Under the pieces are notes generated by a model, which did no database searches, was not told the DNA's origin, and was given only the letters and a program-made list of their open reading frames with translations. DNA of 64,000 nucleotides from Pseudomonadota bacterium (lineage in GTDB: Bacteria > Desulfobacterota > Desulfobulbia > Desulfobulbales > Desulfocapsaceae): the NCBI GenBank assembly GCA_018820855.1, contig JAHJNL010000038.1, forward strand, positions 1 to 64,000, in the 5' to 3' direction. A program made the position numbers and the translations under genes. Of this stretch, positions 39,203-48,234 are shown piece after piece (the first letter of the stretch is position 1; each line of letters starts with the position of its first letter).

Positions 39203-39620
39203 GAGGTCGATAGCTTTCAGACTTCTTCAGAGGCTGCGTGGCAGAATACGCAGGATGTCGAGACAGTCGGATCACCTTTTCTGTTTTTCAGCAAAAATAT
39301 CAAAAAAAAAGATCTTTTTTTTTAAGTACACACCCCCCTGCACCTCCCAATAACCTCTCTGAAACACAAACATTCCCCTTCACACACGCCTTTCCACAAG
39401 TAGTATCTGCAGCAAAGAGACGGAGAGCAAGAAGTAGCTCACTGCCCCATGGAGCAGTGCACACCCTCCTGTGCAATACGCAAAAATACCATGTGCGTAT
39501 TGTGCCAACAAATTCAGCACAATAGAAAAAATCGATGTTTTAACCAAAAAATATAGTTGATTTTTCCTTAGCGGAATGATATTTCTTACCATAACTCAAC
39601 ATGGAGGCACTGTTCGCACA
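39203..39620. other. gap between the copper block and the hydrogenase operon
   Basis: About 420 bases without a gene. A T-rich palindrome AAAAAAGATCTTTTTTT near 39301-39323 may end the previous transcript. The second half holds an array of inverted repeats (39471-39523), and then the likely promoter of the hydrogenase operon. Confidence 0.5.
39471..39523. promoter_or_regulatory. Array of three alternating half-sites upstream of the hydrogenase/hdr operon
   Basis: CAATACGCA (39474-39482) is a perfect inverted match to TGCGTATTG (39494-39502) over an 11-base spacer. The second arm continues into ATTGTGC (39499-39505), which is a perfect inverted match to GCACAAT (39517-39523), again over an 11-base spacer. 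Shared arms with an identical spacer suggest a multi-site operator for a dimeric regulator. It ends about 100 bases before the first gene. Confidence 0.55.
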
Positions 39621-40115
39621 ATGCAATCGACAAAACATACAACAATGATTTTTGGCTGTGGAAACGTAATCATGGGTGACGATGGCTATGGACCGGCTGT
39701 TGTAGATAAGCTAAATGCTTACTACAATCTTCCGGATAGTGTTCAGGCCATAGATGTAGGCACATGCGTCCGTGAGTATCTTTTTGATTATCTTCTGACA
39801 GAAGAAGGCAGACCTGATCAGATCATCATTCTCGATGCAGTTGATTTTCCAGATCACAAGCCTGGTGACGTATTTCAAATTTTCCCAGACACCATCCCAG
39901 CAAAAAAAATTCACGATTTTTCCCTTCACCAATTTCCCACCGTAAATTTACTGCAGGAACTTGAGCAACATACCGGAATCAAGATTCTCATCCTTGCTGC
40001 CCAGGTCAAATATATCCCGGAAGAAATTGAGCCGGGTCTCTCGTCCGCGATGTCTCTCGCCGTAACTGAAGCATGTGAACATATATCAAGAATTCTAAAC
40101 GATAACGTTAATTGA
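39621..40115 (+). CDS. Hydrogenase maturation protease (HycI/FrhD type)
   Basis: A 164-residue endopeptidase of the HyaD/HybD/FrhD family that trims the C-terminus of the [NiFe] large subunit once nickel is inserted. Seen: FGCGNVIMGDDGYGPAVVDKL (G-N-x-x-x-G-D-D-G-x-G nickel-sensing start), an Asp in ILDAVDFPD, and His in DFSLHQFPT. The ATG at 39621 has GGAGG at 39603-39607, spacing a little long. It is the first gene of the operon, 11 bases before the HdrD-like gene, and its target is presumably the MvhA encoded downstream. Confidence 0.88.
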   Translation: MQSTKHTTMIFGCGNVIMGDDGYGPAVVDKLNAYYNLPDSVQAIDVGTCVREYLFDYLLTEEGRPDQIIILDAVDFPDHKPGDVFQIFPDTIPAKKIHDFSLHQFPTVNLLQELEQHTGIKILILAAQVKYIPEEIEPGLSSAMSLAVTEACEHISRILNDNVN

Positions 40116-40126
40116 GGTGACCTTTT

Positions 40127-41578
40127 ATGATCTACGAATTTAAAGTCAGCGAAATGGCAGAAGAGTTTGGGGTACATCGAAACACCATTAGGAACTGGAT
40201 TAATGCCGGCACTCTTCCTGCCAAGGAAGGTCCCGGCCGCAAGTACCTTATGGAGTTTCATGAATACCAGATTCTCTGTGAAAAATTTGGGCGTGAACCA
40301 CATGTTCACCCCGGAAACCATGTCAACCCGGATGCTTTAGGCGCATTGGAAAAAGCCGATGTTGAGCCCTTGAATATTACAGGCATGAAGAGCCAGCTGG
40401 TGCAGGACTCTTCATGGGCGAATGCATGTTTGACTTGTGGAACCTGTGCAAGTGCCTGCCCTATTTCCGGCGTGGACGGACTCGATCCTCGAAAGATTGT
40501 CCGCATGGCAGCCCTGGGCATGGACAAAGAACTGATTGAATCGTCCTGGCCATGGAAATGCACCATGTGCGCGAAGTGCGAAGAAGCATGCCCTGCTAAT
40601 ATTCAGATCATAGCTCTGATGAGAAAAATACGCGGAACCCGTGATCGCGCCAAGGTTCCTGGGCCAATTCACAAAGGTGTCGCCATGTGCCTTGAGCGTG
40701 GCAACAACCTGGGAATCCCCAAAGACGACTTTGTGTTTCTCTGCGAAGAACTGGGCGAAGAACTGGCTGCTGACGAATGTCCGGGGTTTGTAACTCCCAT
40801 TGATGTGCATGGAGCAAGAGTCCTTGTCACCGTGAATTCCAAAGAGCCGTTTGGGGAACCTGACGACATGAAATGGTGGTGGAAGATCTTCTACGCCGCC
40901 GGTGAATCGTGGACCATATCATCTGAATACTGGGAAGGCGTGAACTGGGGATTATTTTCCGGTGACGATGAAGCAATGAAAACAATTGTCGGCAGAATTG
41001 TTGACAACATGAGGAGGCTGAACTGTCAGGTCCTCCTCCTTCCCGAGTGAGGCCATGCCTACTTTGCAACCCGGTCTGGGTTGAACAAATGGTACCCCGA
41101 AGCACTCAAAGAATTCAAAATCGTAACAGTATTCGACCTTCTCCTTGAATATATAACTGACGGGAAAATACAACTCGACAAATCAATTCACAACATTGCG
41201 ACTGCCTATCACGACCCATGCAATTACGGTCGAAAGTCCTTAAAGGCATTTGGACAGGCCTACTTTGAAGAAGGCCGCGCAGTGACCAAAGCCTGTTGTG
41301 ATGATGTAAGAGAACTGAATCCCAACAGAAACGGTGCCTACTGTTGTGGGGCCGGTGGCGGTGCCTGGGCCATGCCTTACTCCGACGAAAGGGTATTCTA
41401 CGCTCGCATCAAGGCACGACAAATCACGGAATCAGGAGCTGAACTGGTTATTGCGCCATGTCACAATTGCCGTGATCAGATAATGAAATCCATTAACCAT
41501 GAGTATGATCTGGGCATAAAGGTAAAGTACATTTGGCAACTTGTTGCTGATTCACTGATTATACCTGAGAAACATTAG
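40127..41578 (+). CDS. Selenoprotein: HTH domain + HdrC/HdrB-like (HdrD-type) iron-sulfur protein, TGA at 41048 read as Sec
   Basis: A 483-residue protein if TGA 41048-41050 (residue 308) is read as selenocysteine. Residues 1-60 form an excisionase/MerR-like helix-turn-helix (SEMAEEFGVHRNTIRNWI). Residues about 100-170 carry two 4Fe-4S motifs, CLTCGTCASACP and CTMCAKCEEACP, as in HdrC. The rest is HdrB/CCG-like: LLPEUGHAYF (Sec in place of the first CCG Cys), HDPCNYGRKS, CCGAGGGAW and APCHNC. The TGA is in frame with uninterrupted coding on both sides, and the usual residue there is Cys. Its ATG at 40127 follows TGAGGTGA. The protein should form the thiol/disulfide end of the Hdr complex with HdrA and Mvh. 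Confidence 0.9.
41067..41083 (+). promoter_or_regulatory. bSECIS hairpin of the HdrD-like gene
   Basis: CAACCC (41067-41072), loop GGTCT, GGGTTG (41078-41083): a perfect six-base-pair stem. It begins 16 bases after the TGA, and its loop begins 22 bases after. This position and the G-rich apical loop fit bacterial selenocysteine insertion elements. Confidence 0.8.
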
Positions 41579-41701
41579 AATAGAGAAGATTAGCCGTTAT
41601 CGCCGAAGAAATTAAGGCGAAGATCAAACAGTAGATACCCTACTATTGATAACTGGCTTGGATGTTACGTTTTTTTCAAAAACAGAGAGGAGAGGCCTAT
41701 C

Positions 41702-44700
41702 ATGCTTGACACAAAAAAAGTTGGGTCGGTAATGATTGTAGGAGGTGGAGTCACAGGGATGCAGACCGCTTTGGATCTCGCTGATTCAGGATACTACGTG
41801 TATTTGGTGGAGAAGTCCGGTGCCATTGGCGGTGCCATGGCTCAGTTGGACAAGACCTTCCCCACCAATGATTGCTCGATGTGAATTATCGCGCCAAAAC
41901 TGGTTGAGTGCGGTCGGCACTTAAATATAAAATTGATGACTCTCAGCGAAGTGGCCGGCATTGCCGGCAGTGCTGGGGATTTTACTGTAACTGTGAAAGA
42001 AGCTCCACGGTATGTGGACGTGAACAAATGTATTGCCTGCGGTGCCTGTACGGAGAAATGTCCGAAAAAGGTAGACAGTGAATATGACGCTGCAACCGGC
42101 AAACGCAAGGCCATCTATGTCAAATATGCCCAGGCAGTGCCTCTGAAGTACCAGATTGACCCGAACTCATGTATCAGATTAAAAAAACCCGGCGCCTGCG
42201 GTTTCTGTGAAACAGTGTGCGATGCCGGGGCTATCAATTTTGATGACACTGAGAAGATACACGAGATAAATGTCGGAGCCATTGTTCTGGCTCCCGGCTT
42301 TGAAGTGTATGACCCCAAAGATGCAGGAGTCTGGGGATACGGTACTTTTCCAAATGTAATAACCTCTCTGCAGCTCGAAAGATATCTCTCTGCCTCAGGT
42401 CCGACCGAAGGACATCTGGTACGGCCTTCAGACGGAAAGCCTGTCAACAAGGTTGCCTTCCTCCAGTGTATTGGTTCACGGGACGAAAACCTGTGCGGCA
42501 ACGGATACTGTTCCTCGGTTTGCTGTATGTATGCCATCAAGGAAGCAGTCATTGCTAAAGACCATGTTCCCGGTCTGGGAGCCTCTATCTTCTATATGGA
42601 TATGCGGACCCATGGAAAGGAATTTGACCAGTACATGGAACGAGCCAAAGAGGATGCAGGTGTTCGTTTTGTCCGATGTCGTGTCAACGGTGTGGAGACA
42701 GATGGAGACAGCGATGACCTGCGTTTGAGCTACGTGAATGAAGCAGGCCGCCAGGTTGAAGAATTCTACGACCTGGTTGTTCTCTCCGTTGGCCTGCAGA
42801 CGCCGAAACATGTCTTGGAACTTGCTGACAAGGCAGACATCAAACTGACTGCTGACAATTTTGCAGCTACCTCAGATTTTGCACCGGTGCAGACTTCACG
42901 GCAAGGTATCTTTACCTGTGGCGCTTTTGCAGGACCAAAAGATATTCCCCAGTCTGTTGTGGAAGGTTCTGCAGCTGCTGCTGCGGTTGCCGATCTGCTG
43001 GCACCGGCCCGTTTTGAGTTGTCTACAGAGGCTAGTTTTCCGCTTGAAAAAGATGTGTCAGCAGATGAACCAAGGATCGGTGTTTTCGTCTGTCACTGCG
43101 GTTCCAATATTGCCGGTGTCGTCGATGTAAAAGCGGTGGAAGAATACGCCGCCACACTCCCTGATGTTGTTTACGTAGAGCGGAACCTTTTCTCCTGTTC
43201 CCAGGATACACAGGATATGATTACCAAAAGGATTCAGGAACAGAATCTGAACCGGATAGTTATTGCAGCCTGTACCCCGAGAACCCACGAACCACTCTTT
43301 CGCGAAACCCTGAAATCCGCCGGTTTAAACGAATATCTCGTTGAGATGGCCAATATCAGGAATCATAATGCCTGGGTCCATAGCGCAGAACCAAAGGCGG
43401 CCACTTCAAAAGCCAATGACCTGGTACGCATGGCAGTGGCAAAGGTTGCCTACAGTAACTCCCTGAGACCTATTTCCGTACCAATTTCCCAGAAGGGACT
43501 GATTATTGGCGGTGGTGTATCCGGTATGACTGCCGCCCTGAACATGGCTGAGCAGGGATTCGAGGCGCATCTGGTGGAAAGAACCGACACCCTCGGCGGC
43601 AATGCTCTGCACCTGAAGCATACCTGGTCCGGAGAACACGTTCCAACTGCAGTTGCCAAACTTATCGATAAGGTTGTCTTACATGATAAGGTTATTATCC
43701 ACAAAGAATTTGAGGTAACTCATGTCGAAGGTTTTGTCGGCAACTTCAAATCCACCATCACCGGCAAGGACGGCTCCAAAAAAATTATAGAGCATGGTGC
43801 CGGGATTGTGGCCACCGGTGCTGAACCGTATATTCCCACTGAGTACAATTATGACTCTATCACCAGGGTTGTAACTTCAGTCCAGTTTGACAAGCTTTAT
43901 GAATTAAATGAAGTTCATGTGAAGAAGGCGAAGAACTTCGTCTTTATCCAGTGTGTGGGTTCTCGCGAAGAAGACAACATGTATTGTTCAAAGGTCTGCT
44001 GTACCCACTCGGTTCAATCGGCCATTGCTCTGAAAAAGGATAACCCAGGACGCAATATCTATATTCTCTACAGAGATATGCGCACCTATGGCCAGCGGGA
44101 AGCCTTATATAGGGAGGCAAGAAAACTTGGCGTGATTTTCATAAATTACGAACTCCATGGAAAACCAAATGTTCGCGAGAATGGCCAGGTAATCGATGTC
44201 GAGGTATGGGATCATGTCCTGCACCGACCATTGATACTGAACGCAGATATGGTCATTCTGGCCACAGCTATCCGCCCCATGGGAGATGCCTCGAAACTGG
44301 GTGCACTCTATAAAGTTCCTGTGGATGGAGACGGTTTTTTTCAGGAAGCACATGCCAAGCTCAGACCGGTTGATTTTTCAACTGACGGAATGTTTGTTGC
44401 CGGATTGGCTCATTATCCAAAACCGATCGAAGAATCCGTTGCCCAGGCTCTGGCTGCATCCGCAAGAGCAGTCACCCTGTTATCCAAAAAGGAAGTCTCT
44501 CTGGATGCCATCAAGGCAACTGTGGATGAAACACATTGTGACGGCTGCGCCCTCTGTGTTGATGTCTGTCCATACCATGCAATCACCCTTGTGGAGAAGA
44601 AAACAGATGATGGTGCTGATGCAGGTAAAATAATCCTGGTAAACAAAGCCCAGTGTAAAGGTTGCGGACTCTGTCAGGGTACCTGTCCCAAAAGAGGCGT

Positions 44701-44764
44701 ATATGTTGCCGGCTTCACAATGAATCAGATCAATGCTCAGATTCGGGCGGCTCTGGCAGCCTGA
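41702..44764 (+). CDS. hdrA: Selenoprotein: double HdrA flavoprotein, TGA at 41882 read as Sec
   Basis: A 1020-residue HdrA in which TGA 41882-41884 (residue 61) replaces the Cys of the highly conserved TNDCSMC segment (here TNDCSMU, then IIAPKLVECGRH). Domains: first FAD fold (GGGVTGMQTALDLADSG) with two 4Fe-4S groups (CIACGACTEKCP, CGFCETVC); then a second complete HdrA, with CHCGSNIAGVVD, CTPRTHEPLF, another FAD fold (GGGVSGMTAALNMAEQG) and two C-terminal 4Fe-4S motifs (CDGCALCVDVCP, CKGCGLCQGTCP). HdrA splits electron pairs from the hydrogenase between ferredoxin and the disulfide side. The ATG at 41702 follows AGAGGAGAGG. It is downstream of the HdrD-like gene and upstream of mvhD. Confidence 0.93.
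41904..41924 (+). promoter_or_regulatory. bSECIS hairpin of hdrA
   Basis: TTGAGTGC (41904-41911), loop GGTCG, GCACTTAA (41917-41924), eight pairs with one G-U. The loop starts 27 bases after the TGA, five more than in the other three genes, but starts GGTC, like the HdrD-like gene's loop. Confidence 0.65.
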
Positions 44765-44881
44765 ATTTAAAAACGGACAACCCGGAAGACCTTCGGCCAG
44801 CCTTGCCAGTATCGCATAGGCGACAGAAGGTCTTCCAGGCATGAACTATAAAGCTACACTCACATGAAAGGAGTAGATCAC

Positions 44882-45301
44882 ATGAACTTTGAGCCTAAAA
44901 TCGTTGCATTCTGTTGCAACTGGTGCTCCTATGCCGCAGCTGATCTCGCAGGGACTGCCAGGATGCAGTACCCACATAACGTACGGATTGTACGGGTAAT
45001 GTGCTCGGGCATGGTCCACCCTGAGTTTGTTATGAATGCATTATCTCAAGGGGCTGACGGGGTCATGATACTTGGCTGACACCTCGGCGAATGTCATTAC
45101 CTGGATGGTAATTATAAAGCGTTGGATCGTTCTGAGATGGTAAGCGAATTGTTGGAAGATTTTGGCTACGAACCGGAGAGGGTCAAGTTGACCTGGGTCT
45201 CTTCTGCCGAACCGGATAAATTTGTTGCAGCCGTAACTGAGATGACTTCAAGTATCAAGAAGTTAGGCCCTGTAAACAGTCAAGAAGCCCAGACCACATA
45301 A
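44882..45301 (+). CDS. mvhD: Selenoprotein: MvhD (2Fe-2S linker subunit), TGA at 45077 read as Sec
   Basis: A 139-residue MvhD, the 2Fe-2S protein that joins the Mvh hydrogenase to HdrA. Cys motifs: [15 protein letters not shown] (CCxxC) near residue 10-15 and VMCSGMV near 40; then ILGUHLGECHY with Sec at residue 66 (TGA 45077-45079), where MvhD homologues have Cys or Sec in GCxxGxCHY. Coding continues unbroken to TAA 45299-45301, with normal MvhD end content ([16 protein letters not shown]). The ATG at 44882 follows AAAGGAG; an upstream ATG at 44864 would place the ribosome site inside the gene. Confidence 0.93.
45096..45112 (+). promoter_or_regulatory. bSECIS hairpin of mvhD
   Basis: ATTACC (45096-45101), loop TGGAT, GGTAAT (45107-45112). 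The stem starts 16 bases and the loop 22 bases after the TGA, exactly as in the HdrD-like gene and mvhA. Confidence 0.8.
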
Positions 45302-45313
45302 AGGGAGAGAGAG

Positions 45314-46258
45314 ATGGGAGTAACTACTGCTTTGGAGTGGTTGGGATCCTGTTCGGGGTGTGAAATCGCAATCCTGAACATCGGTGAAGATCTCGTTCCA
45401 ATTATAACTGAAGTTCTGGATATTGTGCACGCTCCAGTTCTCATGGATCACAAATATTATGGCCAGTGCGGCGAAGGGCTTACCCTGACGATTCCGAATG
45501 CTGTCGTTGGTATCGTCACAGGCGGCGTCAGTAATCACGAACACCTTGAAGTCCTGGAAGAGATGCGCAGAAAGTGCACGGTGCTCATTGCCTTGGGCAG
45601 CTGTGCAACCCACGGGGGCATTCCTGCTTTGATGAACGGTCAGGATCGGGCTGACAGCTGGAAAGGGATTTTTAATACCATAACCACCGACCCGGGTGCG
45701 GAAATTCCCACTGTGGAAGTTCCGGCACCCCTTGATCGCGTCTATGCCTGCGATGAAAAGGTGAAGATTGACCTGCAGCTGCCGGGCTGTCCCCCGAATC
45801 CTGAACTTATCGCAGAGGTAATCATGTCCCTCGTCGAGGGAAGGGATCCGGTCCTGCCGGGTAAAAGCGTCTGCGACACCTGCCCTACCAAAAGAGAAGG
45901 CAAAGGGGCTGTGGATATGGTGAAGCGTTTTCTGGAAAATGCTGCGTTTGAGCCAGGTGCCCCCATTGACGAAATGCGCTGCCTGCTGGAGCAGGGGTAT
46001 CTGTGCATGGGTCCCGTAACCGCAGCTGGTTGTGCCAAGCGTGGAGCGCCCAGCTGTATCAGCGCCAGAGTTCCGTGCCGTGGCTGTTTTGGCCCTGTAC
46101 GCAAAGACGGCAACCAACTGCTTGACATGATGAATGCCCTGGCAAGTAACGGCATTGATTATAAATCAGTTATTGATCGTCGTTCAATTCTAAGGTTCTC
46201 AGGAGCACACGGCAGACTGCGTCCCGTGAAAAAGCAAGTTGAGAAGGAGGAAGGTTGA
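45314..46258 (+). CDS. mvhG: [NiFe] hydrogenase small subunit MvhG/VhuG
   Basis: A 314-residue F420-non-reducing-type small subunit carrying the electron-transfer iron-sulfur clusters. The proximal-cluster motif is EWLGSCSGCEI at the N-terminus, with ALGSCATHGGIPA and LQLPGCPPNP completing it. C-terminal clusters use CDTCPTKREG, GYLCMGPVTAAGCAKRGAPSC and PCRGCFGP. There is no twin-arginine signal, so the enzyme is cytoplasmic. The ATG follows AGGGAGAGAG, and the stop at 46258 is one base before the mvhA start. Confidence 0.95.
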   Translation: MGVTTALEWLGSCSGCEIAILNIGEDLVPIITEVLDIVHAPVLMDHKYYGQCGEGLTLTIPNAVVGIVTGGVSNHEHLEVLEEMRRKCTVLIALGSCATHGGIPALMNGQDRADSWKGIFNTITTDPGAEIPTVEVPAPLDRVYACDEKVKIDLQLPGCPPNPELIAEVIMSLVEGRDPVLPGKSVCDTCPTKREGKGAVDMVKRFLENAAFEPGAPIDEMRCLLEQGYLCMGPVTAAGCAKRGAPSCISARVPCRGCFGPVRKDGNQLLDMMNALASNGIDYKSVIDRRSILRFSGAHGRLRPVKKQVEKEEG

Positions 46259-46259
46259 A

Positions 46260-47708
46260 ATGGGAAAAGTATTAAACATAGCACCAGTTTCCCGCATTGA
46301 AGGGCACGCAAAAATAGCCATTCATCTGAATGATGACGGTAATGTGGAGAACGCGTATCTTCACATTCAGTCTCTTCGCGGGTTTGAAAAATTTATCGAA
46401 GGAAGACCTGCGGAAGAGGTCCCTCGTATCGTCAACCGTATCTGCGGCATTTGTCCGTGGATGCATCATCTTGCCTCAAACAAGGCTGTTGATGGTGCCT
46501 TTGGTGTCACCCCGACTCCTACCGGCTATAAACTCCGGGAAATGTGTCAGGTCATGGCGCATATCAATGACAAAATTCTGCACTTCTTTTTTCTTGCATC
46601 TCCGGATTTTGTCCTGGGTCCTGATGCGGATTACTCTGTTCGCAACGTAATAGGAGTCGTCAAGGCTGCTCCGGAGCTTGCCACTCAAGTTGTTAAGATG
46701 CGCCAACTCGGGCAGATGATGCTTGATAAGTTTGCCGGCAAAGCAATTCACCCTGTTGCCGGAGTTGTCGGCGGCTTTGCCAAGCCGATGGTTGAATCGG
46801 AACGAAAAGAACTTCTTGCAGGAACCCGAACGCTGCTCGACTTTTCCACTTTTGCCCTGGATTTTGCCATCAACAATGTCTTTGCAAAATACATGGATGT
46901 CATCGGAGAACTTGGTGTGATCAATACCGGTTTTCTGGGAACGGTAGACCGTGAGGATGGTTCTCTTCGGCTTTACGACGGAATACAGAGATTGATGAGA
47001 AATGATGGCAGTTATGTTGACTTCGAAGGTGAAGACTATGCCAGCTATATCGGTGAACACGTGGAGCCATGGGGTTACTCAAAAATGCCCTATGCAAAAT
47101 CCTGGAACGAAGGGTTTGATATGGACCTGGCCCAGCCAAAAGGTATCTACCGTTCCAACACTCTGGCCAGAATTAATGTCTGCGATAAAATATCCACCCC
47201 AAAGGCCCAGGCGGCACTGGAGGCCTTCCGAAGTTCCTTTGGTCGTCCTGCACAGCAAACTCTGCTCTATCACTACGCCAGGCTGATTGAACTTATTTAT
47301 GCCTGCGAGCGTACCATTGAATTACTCGAGTGGGAAGGCATTACCGATCCGAACGTAAGAGCAAAGGCTGAGCCGAAAGCTGGAAGAGGAGTGGGGATCG
47401 TTGAAGCACCAAGAGGTACACTCATCCATGATTATACAACCGATGATAACGGCTGTATTACCAGTGCAAATCTTATTGTCGGAACGACTCATAATATTGC
47501 ACCAATGAATATGAGTGTGAAACAGGCAGCAACCACTCTCATAAAAGATGGTGTGTATAACGAAGGATTACTGAATCAGGTGGAAATGGCTGTCAGGGCC
47601 TACGACCCCTGAATGTCCTGTGCAACTCACCGCCTGGATGGCGGTATCCCTGTAGCAATTAGTATTGTCAATCCTGAAGGAACTGAGATCGACAGAATTG
47701 TCAATTAG
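46260..47708 (+). CDS. mvhA: Selenoprotein: [NiFeSe] hydrogenase large subunit MvhA/VhuA, TGA at 47610 read as Sec
   Basis: A 482-residue large subunit with the L1 motif RICGIC (residues 60-65) and the L2 motif DPUMSCATH, Sec at residue 451 (TGA 47610-47612). In ordinary enzymes this first L2 Cys is a terminal nickel ligand; its replacement by Sec defines NiFeSe hydrogenases. Reading through adds 31 residues to a TAG at 47706. Cleavage after His457 would remove a 25-residue tail, consistent with the protease gene at the head of the operon. Stopping at the TGA would delete the active site's second Cys pair. The start at 46260 follows GAAGGAGGAAGG. Confidence 0.95.
47629..47645 (+). promoter_or_regulatory. 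bSECIS hairpin of mvhA
   Basis: ACCGCC (47629-47634), loop TGGAT, GGCGGT (47640-47645). The stem starts 16 bases after the TGA and the loop is identical to that of mvhD. Confidence 0.8.
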
Positions 47709-47758
47709 ATATCAGTTACAACAGCTAAGCAAGTGTGAGCAAAAACCACGAAAGTGAA

Positions 47759-47798
47759 AAGAATGGCGGGTAAGAGAACTGTCTGACCCGCCATTCTT
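47759..47798. terminator. 13-bp perfect hairpin after mvhA
   Basis: AAGAATGGCGGGT (47759-47771) pairs perfectly with ACCCGCCATTCTT (47786-47798), 14-base loop. No T-run follows, so it could be an mRNA-stabilising or partial terminator that lets the small downstream gene be set at a different level. Confidence 0.55.
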
Positions 47799-47880
47799 AG
47801 CTTCAATTAATGCGCAAGGCGCTTGTTTTGTGAACATTTTTCCACCATTTTAAAAAAACAGTATCACACAGGAGGCGGTA

Positions 47881-48123
47881 ATGTCAGACAAAAAAAGATC
47901 TCTGGTACGTGCAGAGAATCCCAGTGGAGCATGTGGCAAACTGGATCATATGACTGTTGAAGAGCTCAAGGCCAGGGCCGTGGGAGATGAATTTGATGGA
48001 ACCTGTCCGGCTTGCGGTCAATTTCACCTGACTCGGGCTGAAATCGAGAAAATAGAAGAAAAGAAAATCACCGAATCTGAAAGCTACAAAGCCATGAAAA
48101 CCGAGGCTGAAGCGCCTGAGTAG
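47881..48123 (+). CDS. Small Cys-containing protein (80 aa) in the hydrogenase operon
   Basis: Function unknown. An 80-residue soluble protein with GACGKLDH near residue 18 and GTCPACGQFHLT near residue 42, a possible zinc ribbon of three Cys and one His, and a Glu/Lys-rich helical tail (AEIEKIEEKKITESE). The ATG follows AGGAGGCGGT. It sits between the [NiFeSe] large subunit and the HypD-like gene and is closed by its own intrinsic terminator, so a role in hydrogenase assembly or in holding the complex is a reasonable inference only. Confidence 0.7.
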   Translation: MSDKKRSLVRAENPSGACGKLDHMTVEELKARAVGDEFDGTCPACGQFHLTRAEIEKIEEKKITESESYKAMKTEAEAPE

Positions 48124-48127
48124 AATC

Positions 48128-48161
48128 TTAACAGGAAGATTTCCTGTTAAATTTGTCTTTT
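48128..48161 (+). terminator. Intrinsic terminator after the 80-aa gene
   Basis: TTAACAGGA (48128-48136), loop AGATT, TCCTGTTAA (48142-48150), followed by ATTTGTCTTTT. Confidence 0.8.
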
Positions 48162-48180
48162 CAGCTGTTAAAAATATAAA
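48153..48180 (+). promoter_or_regulatory. Candidate promoter for the HypD-like gene
   Basis: TTGTCT (48153-48158), 16-base spacer, TATAAA (48175-48180), overlapping the preceding terminator's tail. This would give hypD-hypA their own sigma-70 start. Confidence 0.45.
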
Positions 48181-48234
48181 TTATGCCGCCAGCTGAAATT
48201 ATTAAATCTCAACCTGAATTGAAAGGGAAACAGA

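Noticed and set aside
41882-41884. TGA in hdrA as a real stop or nonsense mutation
   Set aside because: The coding pattern continues in the same frame with conserved HdrA sequence on both sides, a Cys-family position is replaced, and a hairpin follows. The same happens in three neighbouring genes.
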